64,000 nucleotides of DNA from Zygnema cylindricum (taxonomy: Eukaryota > Streptophyta > Zygnematophyceae > Zygnematales > Zygnemataceae): NCBI GenBank assembly GCA_037447655.1, contig JBBHKE010000831.1, forward strand, positions 145,929-209,928, in the 5' to 3' direction. How positions within the stretch are numbered: position 1 is the first letter of the stretch; the number at the start of each line of letters is the position of its first letter. Under the pieces are notes generated by a model. The model had not been told where the DNA came from. It was given only the letters and a program-made list of their open reading frames with translations, and ran no database searches. The position numbers and the translations under genes were made by a program. This document shows positions 42,996 to 54,097 of this stretch, in pieces.

Positions 42996-43216
42996 CACCG
43001 TGTGTCGCTATTAGGGTTAATATTTTTTTCGCCACATAAAACATATTTTTCTCCGTACACTTTTGTCGGGTTGTAGATCGGACGGTTGCGACTGAAAGGT
43101 AGGATTCTCAGCTTCCGATTGGCGGTCTTAAATTGAAAATCGGACAAGTGTGTACGGAAAAAAAATGTTTTAAGCGGCAAAAAAAAAAATATTAACCCTA
43201 ATAGCGATACACGGTA
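42996..43216. mobile_element. palindromic TA-type MITE, copy C
   Basis: CACCGTGTGTCGCTATTAGG at the left, CCTAATAGCGATACACGGT at the right, TA on both sides. The interior has the shared CTTCCGATTGGCGG block. Confidence 0.85.
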
Positions 43217-43721
43217 TACCGTACATTTTAGTGGACCATGCCGTACATTTTGTGTTTCTGTGTGTGCGCTTAACAGAAGTCCATCTAAAAGTGTACGAAA
43301 TACGAAATACGTAAAATACGTAAAAATATGTATGTATATAAAAAGTACGAAGTAGAGTGTGGACCTGAGCATGCATTGAACCCCGCCTTCTGACTTTCAG
43401 GGATGGCTGATTGTACGGACAGAAATATCTTATTTTGCAGCTGTCAAAAGAATGAGGTCAGATGGCTGGACAATCTCACGGCTGTACCGTTCCTCTTCGT
43501 GCTTTGTCTCTGACACGTAGGCATCAAATACTGGTGACACGTGTCAAATTTTTTTATTGCAAAGTCTCGATACTATTGGTTGTAGAAGAATCTGCCTGCA
43601 AGTTCTGATACGCGTCGCTGATATTTAAAATACCTAAAGACGACAAAAAGTACGGTACTGTACTGTAGCTCTGAGAAAGTCCATGTGGAAGATCCGCATC
43701 CGCTTTGACCATGAGACGAAT

Positions 43722-43937
43722 CACCGTGAATCGTTAATAGTGTTCATGTTTTTTACGCCGCTTAAAATATCTTTTCTCCGTACACACTTGTCGGATTTTG
43801 GATCTGACGGTCCCGATTGAAAGGTAGGATTCTCAGCTTCCGATTGGCAGTTTCAAATTGAGAATCGGACAAGTGTGTACGGGAAAAGATGTTTTAAGTG
43901 GCAAAAAAATAATTAATACTAATAGCGATTCACGGTG
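43722..43937. mobile_element. palindromic TA-type MITE, copy D
   Basis: CACCGTGAATCGTTAATAGT to ACTAATAGCGATTCACGGTG, with the shared CTCCGTACACACTTGTCGG interior and its inverse at 43868-43884. Confidence 0.85.
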
Positions 43938-44180
43938 TTATGTAAGGGTATTTTCGCATGTGGTAAAGTTACAGTTATTTCGTGTCGTTTTCCTTCATAA
44001 CTTAGAAAAAAACGAGAAAATCCGCAGCCGTACCAAAAAATTGAAATTAGCACCGTACAAGTTACATTACAGTGAAACTTTAGACGTACGTAAGTTTGTC
44101 GACTAGCGCGATGCAATTTGTCGTTTAGCGCATTTCGACCCATTTTCGCGTCCTTTCATCACACGTTCAAACTTTACGTC

Positions 44181-44202
44181 AAATCACCTCGCGAGGTGAT
44201 TT
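44181..44202. other. perfect 22-bp palindrome
   Basis: AAATCACCTCG followed by its exact reverse complement, no spacer. No gene lies beside it; it could be a dimer binding site or chance. Confidence 0.9.
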
Positions 44203-45264
44203 TAAATATAGTCCAAAAAGGAGAGCGAATAGGAAGATGTTGTCGCACATGTCAGATTTTTTGACAATTTTTGTCCGCGGAGTACCAAAAAAAAAACCCA
44301 CTGCACGTTTCCAACCTATGCGTGACTTTTTTCCGTGCGCTTTTTTCCGTACAGGGCCCGTGGAGGGGGGTTTCGACCAACTGACGCCATTTCGCAAAAG
44401 CGAAGATGGTGAAAGCGCCTCTCTTTCTCTCCCTCTCCACCTAACGCGTCTATCTCACAATTCTTGCAATGAAAAAAGGCAAGAAAGGTATCAAATGAAA
44501 GATCTATGAAAAATATTTGTTTTGGCTGTCTTTTAGCTTAATTTGATGGCAAGTAGAGTGAGAACGGACGAAAAAACAAAATCGGGAAACCATGGCGGAA
44601 TGTTTTGGAATTAGTGACGTCGACGCTATCATAAGTACGCGTGACGTCAAAATGTCACAAACCCTAAACATCTACAATGTCACAAGTAGGTAGACGTCTA
44701 CAACCGTCTCTATTTTGTAAACGTCATCGATTGTCGCGAGTTTTGTACTCGTGTACAATCGTCACAAATTACACCCACGTCTACATCCGTCACAATTTAA
44801 AGTTACGATTTCATTTCTTTACATACGAATGCTCTGAAAATTGTACGGAGAATCTTCGCTAAAAAACAAAGTAACAAGACTAAGTTTCGGTTACATGCGA
44901 AAATACCCTAAGGCTGTTCTTTTCTTTTTTTCACTATGGTTTTTTTTCTCGATCGCGGGATTTTATCGAGCGCAAAGCAGTGAACTGTGAACAAGAGGTC
45001 AAAAAAAGTAAAAAACACTACCGTACTAAAAGTTCGTATAATACGAGAAATACAGTTAGTCACAGACAAAAAGCTAAAGTGGGAGCTACAGTATTTTCGC
45101 CTTTCTTGTGAGCAAAAGTACAGGAGGCGCAAATTTCGAGATCCGGACCGTTGAAAAATGCCGCTGTTCGTAAGGAGATTGAAGTTATGTGGCGAAAAAA
45201 GACAAAGCCGTACGATTCAATGACCTTAGACGGTGGAAATGAATTAATCTGTTAGGGAGTCATG

Positions 45265-45293
45265 GCGTGACAGCCCGGCGTAGCCTGTCACGC
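45265..45293. other. small perfect hairpin
   Basis: GCGTGACAG and CTGTCACGC form a 9-bp stem around an 11-base loop. There is no T run after it and no gene before it, so it is not called a terminator. Confidence 0.6.
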
Positions 45294-45708
45294 TTAGCTT
45301 GTACGCGAGACAGCCTTTAGGATCATGACACGTTTATCCAAGAAATCCTTTCAACGAAATCTTTTTTTTATGCGATTGACCTATTTAATATACGGCAAAC
45401 TATTCGTCCACGTGTCATAATCACCTGCGATAATCTCGAAACTTGACATTTTGTCTTTTACGTCCCCTGCCCTAAATCTGCTTTCGAACATCGAAAACTG
45501 TACAAAACATACATAAGGTAATAGAAGGCAAAAAATAGCAAAAATATATATAAAGTGCGATATTATTATATCTTCCTAAACCATATCTTATATCCACGGA
45601 ATACCTCGCTACAGACAAAAAATCCTGCCAGCTGTTTAAATTAGGAAACGTCGAAAAATGGTACAATCTGAACAAATCTCGGACAGGAGAAAAACAGGAA
45701 CAAAATAC

Positions 45709-46165
45709 CATAGTTCAAAAGTAGGCGTTTTTTGGTAGGCCTTTTGTAGGCCGCCTTTAGCGTAAGTTGTGTTACGGGCTTTCCATGTGATCTTCTTAGA
45801 TCGCTACTTTCATCAGCGACCGTCCGATCGTCCGAATCTGACGATAGTCCTATTGTAAGTTGTGTTATGGGCTTTTCATGTAATCTTCTTAGATCGTCAC
45901 TTTCATCAAATACCGTCAGATCGTCCAGATCTGACGGCTCAAATAAAAGGTCGCTCAAAACTCACAGAAAAAGATTTTTTTGTCCATTTTTTTTTTCAAA
46001 TTTAGACATGACGTTTAATTCTCTATCGATCCATGTGCAACTCAACCGTGTTACTATTTTATTTCATTTTGGGGCCAATACAATATGGGTCTTAAGGCCA
46101 TATTGTATGTTTTGCATACAATAGGCATATTGTATGGGCGTACGGTCACCTACTTTTGAACTATG
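45709..46165. mobile_element. CATAGTTC-type MITE, copy 1 (hAT-like, 8-bp target duplication)
   Basis: Ends CATAGTTCAAAAGTAGG and CCTACTTTTGAACTATG are perfect inverses. The flanks are CAAAATAC at 45701-45708 and CAAAATAC at 46166-46173, an exact 8-bp target duplication, the size made by hAT transposases. The interior contains two copies of a GTAAGTTGTGTTA(C/T)GGGCTTT...CTGACG block. Confidence 0.92.
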
Positions 46166-48368
46166 CAAAATACCCTAAAAAATCCTAAAAAACCCTGAAA
46201 AACCCTGAAAAACCCTAAAAATCGGTACACGACAAGGATGGTACAAACTTCTTAATATTCACACGTGTAGCATTTTCTGTTTCTGAAAGGGGATTTTTAA
46301 ACTGCTTCTTCATGCAGACAACACGTGTGCACCAAATATAGGGATTCCGTACGCCACTCAAAACTTCACTCGTTTCGGAAGGTTAGATTCGAATTTTCGA
46401 ACCGGCAGACGACAGGCTTCAAAAAAAGTACGATTCTTTTAAAAAATTCCTGCACGTATGAAAAATTATGAATTCCGCACGGAAAAAAAAAAAGACCTAA
46501 AGGTCGCGTCCACAAATAAGTACCTTTGCGGTGTCAGCTACAGTAAATCAGGAGGTATTTAAACGGTGTCTTGTACGGAATGTGCCATTCCGTACGTTAG
46601 CTGCTCGTTGTTTTGTAAAAAAGTACAGAATAAGTGTCGGATAACCGCGTCAACACTAAAAAGAGCATTCAGATTTGATTCGCAAAAAATAAAGGCTGTG
46701 GGAAATCGCGCGATCGATTTCGCACGTGTTAAAAAAAGATACTGTGGAGATTTGGCCCCGATTTTCGACAGTTTTTAACTTTTAACCCTAATTCAAGCTC
46801 TTAAAATGATCATTAAAATATATAATATTTAAAAAAACTATCGTTTTTCCGAAACTTTTCGGCCACTTCGATGCCCTTTTTTCAATTCTCTATCGATTTA
46901 TTGTGATTTACTTTATTTTTTAGACTTCGTATAATATGAGTTTTGTGTATATTACTATATTGTAACCATAGTTGTTCACGGCGATTAGTGCGAACGTACC
47001 GTACGTGACGAATTATACGTAACAAACGCATTGAACCTTTTGATCAAATCGCAAAAAATCGTTAATGAATTTCCTTCCGTACTATTCCGTACATAAAAAA
47101 AAACAAAAAACTATTACATATAACGCAGTTTGCAAGTTTTTCCCGTTAAATGAGCGGTAAAAAATGAACTCTTTAAAGTTTTATCACATTTTTACTGGTA
47201 ATGAAATGTCTTCACAAAGTGGTAGTCCTGACGTAAATCTTCGTGTTTGCTACGCAGTACAAATTAACGAACCCGGATTCGAATGCCGCGGAGGTAACAG
47301 TTTTAGCAAATTCGTCTCTGTTCCATGGCGTCTACTTTCAAAAAAAATTGAAGAAGACGCCCGTACAAATTTCTAACTGAACGCGCGAAATTATTGTGAC
47401 GTTCAACGTCTCTTTTCGAAAATGTCCGTACATTTTTGATTATATAACGTACAACTTCCGTGGTATTTCTGTTCAGTTCACTGAACAGAAAGTACCAATA
47501 AGTGCGACGCATATTTCCCGTTTTGTTCCGTACATATCCGTAAAAAAATGTACAGTTACAGTGATTAGTTTACAGGTTTCCGTTAAATTTCAGTCTCAGT
47601 TTACAGTACACGTTTTTTTACGATTTTTTCAAAAGTCACGAATTATACGTTTCAATCGCAAAAAAGGAAAAAATCGCGCGATTTGAACAACTATGATTGT
47701 AACCACAAAACAATATAGTATGCATCCTATATGGGTTTAATAATATACGGCAATATAAAACCGTTTATCAAGGAGGTTTAGAATATTTTGTGCCTCCATT
47801 TCTATCGCCTGCCCGAAAAAAATATATATATATAATCGCGACACGTAGAACTTACGAACCCTAGCCCTAACCCTAATCTGCAAACGTAAGTCAATTCTAA
47901 AATCTCCACGTGGCTCCCGACAATATAATTTTTAAGTTATATTTTTCACACCTGAAAAAAAAATCGTAACCTGAATGTTTTGTCTCGCAACTCTTCCGAT
48001 TGGCCAAATCTGTTTACACTTGCCGCTGTGGTCAGAAAATGATTAAATTTGGTTCTTCACATGTACGTTTTTGTGGTTCTGTAAAAATAAATTGTGAAAG
48101 AACTGTACTTGTACGGAGTCGTTTGTCGTATTATATGAAATTTCTGGTAAAACAATTTCCGTGAATATTTCACAGTACTGTAAACTCTCCTCCGACAATT
48201 TTGTTTCTTCCACCGTCTGCATTCTCATTTGCTATGTATCCATTTTTGGACGTTTGTTAAAAATTTGCTGCGCCATGTTTGACTTTTCGTACTTTTCGTA
48301 CTTTTTTGACCAAAGATGAAAGGTTTGTATTTTGTGGAATATATCCGCGCGCAAATTTCCATGTGCTA

Positions 48369-48585
48369 CACCGTGTATCGCTATTAGCGCTGATAATTTC
48401 TTCGCCACTTAAAACATTTTTTCTCCGTACACGCTTGTAGGATTTTCAAATTTAAGACCGCCAATAGGAAGCTGAGAATCTTACCTTTCAGTCGCAACCG
48501 TCAGATCCACAATCCGACAAGTGTGTACGGAGAAAACACGTTTTAAGTGGCAAAAAAATATTAACCCTAAAAGCGATACACGGTG
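48369..48585. mobile_element. palindromic TA-type MITE, copy E
   Basis: CACCGTGTATCGCTATTAG to CTAAAAGCGATACACGGTG, flanked by TA at 48367-48368 and 48586-48587. The central part is in the opposite orientation to copies C and D. Confidence 0.88.
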
Positions 48586-49086
48586 TACTGTACTGTACTG
48601 TACCGACATATTTTTGCATTCAATATACTGCAGCTTGCAACTACTGTACTAACACGTGTCGCTCTAGCTGTAACATGGAATTTTGTCTTCTTTAGCAGTT
48701 TTCAATGTTTCTGTTAGACCTCAGAAACGCCAAAATGGAATTTAGCTCTACCTCCAGATTTAATATTTCAGCAGTTCTTGACGCTGTTTTATTGTTTTTT
48801 TGTCGCTTTGCTTATGGAGGAGGGAGGTGCAATAGTTGTACGATTTCTAATTACAAATCGCCACGTGGCTTTTGGATGACTAAAAAATCTGTCCACGCTG
48901 CTTTAAAAAATGAAAGCTTTTAAGTTTTTAAGTTCCGTCTACCGTACAGTAGAGAATAACAGTTTTTTGTTGACATTGCCCGCTCACGTGCAGCGTGACA
49001 GCTGGCACACCGACATTTTTTATATATTTTTTAATGCGTTTGAAATGGACGTTTTGCTGTTGCGGCACTTCCTCCGTTATAAATGG

Positions 49087-49097
49087 GTTATAAAAGG
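49087..49097 (+). promoter_or_regulatory. possible TATA box
   Basis: GTTATAAAAGG sits in GC-richer surroundings (GAGCCCGCG follows), with a CT-rich stretch about 30 bases downstream (TCTCCGTTGTCTTCTCTTCTCC) resembling a plant transcription start region. No gene was recognised downstream before the next MITE. Confidence 0.25.
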
Positions 49098-49310
49098 AGC
49101 CCGCGATATCTATATCTCCGTTGTCTTCTCTTCTCCGAAAAGGACAAAGCGATTTTCGGCGAAGAATCTTCTTCGATAAATCCGTACTATTTTGGCGTTC
49201 CGTACAATCTAATAATGTCGGTTCGTTACACACGATGGAAAACGGGCTTAAGTGACCTAAAAATTGTTAGAAAAAAAATAAAAAATAAATATAAAAAAAT
49301 AAAAAAATTA

Positions 49311-49318
<8 letters not shown>

Positions 49319-49363
<45 letters not shown>
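49319..49363. repeat. (AT)n microsatellite
   Basis: About 45 bases of alternating TA. CATAGTTC-type MITE copy 2 sits directly after it and another short TA run follows that element. Confidence 0.97.
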
Positions 49364-49365
<2 letters not shown>

Positions 49366-49669
49366 TAGTTCAAAAGTAGGCGTTTTTATGGTAGGCCTTT
49401 GGTCGGCGCCTTTACCGTAAGTTGTGTTACGGGCTTTTCATGTAATCTTCTTACATCGCTACTTTGATCAGCGACCGTCCGATCGTTCAAATCTGACGGT
49501 ATAAACATATTTTTCTGGTTCGAATGTTTTAATTGGGCCAAATTTTGGTCTGAATGCTTTAATTGGTCCGAATAGGTCCGAATACAATATGGGTCATAAG
49601 GTCATATTGTATGTTTTGCATACAATAGGCATATTGTATGGGCCTACTTTCACCTACTTTTGAACTATG
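49364..49669. mobile_element. CATAGTTC-type MITE, copy 2
   Basis: Same 17-bp perfect inverted ends as copy 1, 306 bp long, inserted in the AT microsatellite; ATATATAT flanks both sides, consistent with an 8-bp target duplication but not informative in this context. It shares CAATATGGGTC(A/T)TAAGG and GCATACAATAGGCATATTG blocks with copy 1. Confidence 0.9.
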
Positions 49670-51779
49670 ATATATATATATATATATTTTTTTTTTAATT
49701 AAAAATTGTCGCAGGATTTTCAGCTTTTCAGCCAAAAAAAATCGGAATTTACAACAGCTTCCAAATATATGTGACAATGTACGGATAATTGTACGAACAC
49801 GAATGACGCTTTCCATTTTTTTTCAATTTTGTCTTTTTCTGACTACGACCGTCGGTCCAAAAAACAATCTTAGAGTCATGTTCCACCAATACATCCACGT
49901 GTCAAAAGGGATTTCGTCCTGAGACGACAATCTTCGGTCCAGAAAACAATAAAATTTAAGACCGACGACTCATTCTCCACCGTTCGATGCACGTGTGAAC
50001 CACAAGGACTCTTTTTGTCTTTTTATCGACGCCAGCCACATATTATTTAATGTGTTCCCGTGAATTTGTCGTCATTATTTATGACAAAGCCGGGATCTTA
50101 TGATCCAATTAATTCGAGAAAAAAAGGAGTCTATGAGGACAAAATAATATTGCGTCTAAAGATCGCACTAAACGTATCAGTCCGCACTATAATATATTTC
50201 GCACGTGCGACGTTTAAAGCTATCGCACGTTAAAACAGAGTCGCCAACCAAATCAACCGATTGTCAAAGTGAATAAGCCATAGATATCTCCGTACAGTGT
50301 ATCTGTACAATGTATCCGTACATAAAACATGTACGCATTTTACGAAAAGTGTAAAAATAGAAAAAAAAAACGATTTTTTGCAAAAAGTCGAAAATTCGAA
50401 CGAATGAGACATTTAGCTAAAAAAAAAAATTCAGTCGCGAGAAATAACAAATAATTTCATTTAAGGAGAAAAGACAATAACAAATAAATCATAATAACGA
50501 GAAAAAAACAATATTTTCAATAAATAGCGACGATGAAAATCTGAAAGAAACAGTAAAATCAAAAATGGACGACAAATTGGCCACAAGCAGACAAATTTGT
50601 AAAACGCGAGACGGTCCATATCCGTACACGTGTGAGATACAATAAAATCATCACATCCGTACAGATTCTTTGTATTGACAAAAGTTAAATCCTCGCAACT
50701 TGTCTTCCATACGCTGTCTGCTAATACGACAAAATATGCCAGCTTCCTGTCGTCTTCCCAAAGCGCGGAATCGCTAAAAGACAAAATATGGCAAAGTCTG
50801 TACCAGCTAAACAAGTCCGGATGAGGACAAAGTCCATAAAACGACAATATTATGTACAAAATACGGATTTTCTCTGCAACTTGAAAGGACTGTGACAGGC
50901 TGGGCTGCATTAAATGCACATATGTACGAAAAACTAAAAAAACGTACGAAAAAGGTACAGAAATATGTGCCAAGAGGTATGTATCGTACGGAATGATTTC
51001 GCGGGAGGCGTTCGTCAGTCCTACTAAGAAGGAACGCGACGCACTAAACGACAAAAAAGGAAGACGAGAAATCTGTACTACAATGTGAAAGTTTTCTGTA
51101 CGGATCCCACGTTCGCCCGAAAGTACGGAATTTAGCTTGTACGAAATATTGTACGGAATATTGTCGGCGGAGGCTACTTAAAGACGGCGAGAAAGGGCAA
51201 AAATTTGAAAATTTGAAATTTTCGTCCCGTCGTATTAAAATTGGGATTACTTTTTTTTTCACTTTTTTTACTTTTTGACACTTTATGAAACTTTTTTTCA
51301 CTTTTTCGATTCAGATTTACTTTTTTTGACACATTTATTTTTTGACTTTTACTTTTTTTTTTTTATTGTATTTTTATATACATATATATACATATAATTT
51401 TTTTTTTGCCATTTCTGCTTCTCTTTATTTAACGATATTTTACTTCTTTTTGACAATTTTTACTATTTTGACACTTTTTTATTTTTTTAAGTTTCGATCG
51501 GAAATTGAATTTATATGAAAAAAATTATAGAATTGGAAGTGAATTTCTAGTGAAAAAAAAAATCGTTTTCAGTTCCTATTTGAATTTCTATTTTTTTGTT
51601 TTTTTTTAAGCTTAAATTTACAATTAAGACAGTGGGTTTTTTTTTTTTTTTTTTTTTTTTTTTTCTCTTCTGTAAATAAAGTTTTGGGAAAAAAAAAAAA
51701 AGCAAAAATGGAGTCGAATTTTAAAAATCGAATTTTGGCCCTCGTCGTCATAATAAGGTGTGTAAAGGGGTAGAAAGAA

Positions 51780-52570
51780 CTCTTAGCTCTCTCCCTCTCT
51801 CCCTCAATCCCTCTATCCCTCTACCCCTCTCCACATTTCCCCCTCTCCCGGTATCCCGTCTCCCTCTCCCTCTCCCTCCCCCTCTCCCCCTCCCTCTCCC
51901 TCTCCCTCTCCCTCTCCCTCTCCCTCTCCCTCTCCCTCTCCCTCTCCCTCTCCCTCTCCTCTGTTCTCCCTCTCCCTCCCCCTCTCCCTCTCCCTCACCC
52001 TCTCCCTCTCCCTCTCCCTCTCCCTCTCCTCTGTTCTCCCTCTCCCTCCCCCTCTCCCTCTCCTCTGTTCTCCCTCTCCCTCCCCCTCTCCCTCCCCCTC
52101 TCCCTCTCCCTTTCCCTCTCCCTCTCCCTCTCCCTCTCCCTCTCCCTCTCCCTTTCCCTCTCCCTCTCATCTCCCTCTCCCTCTCCTTTAAGTTATCTCT
52201 CACCTTCTCTCTTACCTCTCTTACCTCTCTTACCTCTCTTACCTCTCTTACCTCTCTTACCTCTCTTACCTCTCTTACCTCTCTTCTCCCTCTGTCCCCA
52301 TTTTCTATTTTCCTTCCCTTTCAGTTTTGCTTTCGTCCTCTCTCCTTTAACCGTTTAAATCCATCCTCTCTCTCTCTCCCTCACACTCTCATCCCTCCTT
52401 TTTCCTACTGTTTTCCCTTCTCTCTCTCTCGCTGCCTCTCTCCCTCCACTGTGTTTCCTCTCTCCACCGCTCATTAACTGTTTTTTTCCTCTCTGCCTCA
52501 CTCCCTCTGTCCTCCCCCTCTCCCTCTGTTCCTCTCTCCCTCTCTCCCTCCCCCCCCCTCTCTCTTCCAG
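51780..52570. repeat. pyrimidine microsatellite, (CCCTCT)n and (TACCTCTCT)n
   Basis: 51780-52190 is mostly CCCTCT hexamers, 52200-52285 about nine 9-bp TACCTCTCT units, then irregular CT. It ends in CTCTCTTCCAG at 52570, a good 3' splice site, so part may be an intron of the gene downstream. Confidence 0.92.
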
Positions 52571-53478
52571 TTGTTTACAGCTTTCCCAAATATGTTCGGC
52601 TCAACGTTCTCCTCCTCCCCAACTCTCTCACTCTCCTCGCTCCCCCCCCTCCTCGCCGCTTCCCTCCACCCCCTTCTCCCCGCTCCCCCCCTTCTCGCCG
52701 CTTCCCTCCACCCCCTTCTCCCCGCTCCCCCCCTCCTCGCCGCTTCCCTCCACCCCCTTCTCCCCGCTCCCCCCCTTCTCGCCGCTTCCCTCCACCCCCT
52801 TCTCCCCGCTCCCCCCCTTCTCGCCGCTTCCCTCCACCCCCTTCTCCCCGCTCCCCCCCTTCTCGCCGCTTCCCTCCACCCCCTTCTCCCCGCTCCCCCC
52901 CTTCTCGCCGCTTCCCTCCACCCCCTTCTCCCCCCCCACCATCCAAAAAAACAAACCCACCTCCTCCCAAATTGTTAAATTCACCCCCACCCAATTTACT
53001 AAATCCACCTCCGTCTCCTCCCCCTCCAACAGTTTCCTTCAATCCTCCTCCCTCTCCCTCTCCTCCCTCACCTCCCCCACCCTCTCCTCCCCCTTCCTCT
53101 CCCGCTCCTCCTTCCCCTCCTCCCTCTCCCCCCCCTTCCTCTCTCTCTCCTCCCCCTCCCTCTCCCCCCCCCTCCCCCCCCACGCCCTCCTCTCCCTCTC
53201 CTCCCTCCTCCCCACCCTCTTCCTCACCCTCCTCTCCCTCTCCTCCCTCCCCCCCTCCCTCTTCATTTCCCCCTCTCTTCCCCCCTTCCTCTTCATTCCC
53301 CCCTCCCTCCACCCCTCCCTCCACCCCTCCCCCCGCTTCTCCCCCTCTCCCTCCCCCCCCCGGGCCTGTGTGTGGGGGGGTGGGCGTTTGCTGCTCCAGC
53401 GCCATTCCCGAGGTGCCACGTGGCAGCTCCTGGATGGGCTCCTCCTGGTGGTCCTCTCTCCTGGCGCACGGATCCAAA
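52571..53478 (+). other. proline-rich open region, possible 5' exon of the GH5 gene
   Basis: A frame open from 52573 to 53508 encodes about 300 residues rich in Pro and Ser. First come seven copies of a 14-residue unit with [13 protein letters not shown], then SPPPP-like extensin runs, then a short normal-looking end ([24 protein letters not shown]) before a good donor (AAA|GTAAGT at 53479). The end is in phase with the exon at 54098. It is preceded by a 3' splice site at 52570. If used, it would give the enzyme a hydroxyproline-rich wall-anchoring segment. The reverse strand is equally open because of composition, so coding status is uncertain. Confidence 0.35.
52647..52940. repeat. 42-bp minisatellite, seven units
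   Basis: CTCGCCGCTTCCCTCCACCC followed by CCTTCTCCCCGCTCCCCCC repeats at 42-bp spacing. Units are almost identical (CCT/CTT variation), and the length is a multiple of three. Confidence 0.95.
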
Positions 53479-53762
53479 GTAAGTTTTATTTGTTATTTTA
53501 TTATTTGACTTTTTTTTTTTTGTTTGTTTGTTTGGGTTTTTTTTCGGGGATTTTTTTGATTTTTTTTGTGTTTTTTTTTGGGGGTTTTGTGGTTTTTTTT
53601 TGGGGGTTTTGTGGTATTTTTTCGGGGTTTTGTGATTTTCTTTTGGGGTTTTGTGGTTTTCTTTTGGGGTTTTGTGGTTTTCTTTTGGGGTTTTGTGATT
53701 TTCTTTTGGGGTTTTTGGGCTCCTCCTGGTGGTCCTCCCTGCTTGCTCATGGCTCCAAAGTG

Positions 53763-53866
<104 letters not shown>

Positions 53867-54097
53867 GGGGTTTTTGCTTTCTTTCGGTTTTACCGTTTTT
53901 AGACAGTTTAAACGGTTTCCATTTTCCGTTTTTTCCTTCTTTTTCTGCCATGTGTCACCAGATCCAAATCCGAGAGTCCCTTCAACCCTTTTCTGGGTCT
54001 TTTCGAGCTCATTTTTAACCGTTTTTTCACCCGTGTTTAGGTCGTTTTAACAGTTTTTTAATTCTCCATCCGTTTTTACTGTGCCACGTGTCATCAG

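Larger units (their letters stand above)
40691..51760. other. 11-kb intergenic stretch, repeat mosaic, no recognised gene
   Basis: No open frame here resembles a known protein. The stretch holds TA-flanked palindromic elements and two CATAGTTC elements (listed separately), short CCCTAA runs (46180-46220, 47865-47878), an (AT)n tract, many CACGTG and CCGTAC/GTACGG words, and small hairpins. Confidence 0.7.

Noticed and set aside
45265-45293. Terminator-type hairpin
   Set aside because: No gene upstream and no T run; a 9-bp stem occurs by chance in sequence this long.
46180-47878. Telomere-like CCCTAA/CCCTAAA runs
   Set aside because: Only two or three imperfect units at each place; too short for an interstitial telomere.
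50461-51054. 197-codon minus-strand open frame
   Set aside because: No recognised motif, no clear ATG context, and hydrophobic composition as expected from A/T-rich plus-strand sequence; likely chance.
51748-52477. Arg/Gly/Glu-rich and Pro/Leu-rich frames in the CCCTCT microsatellite
   Set aside because: Simple translation of a hexamer repeat on either strand.
52575-53477. 300-codon Gly/Glu-rich minus-strand frame
   Set aside because: Shadow of the proline-rich plus strand; ends and splice signals fit the plus strand better.
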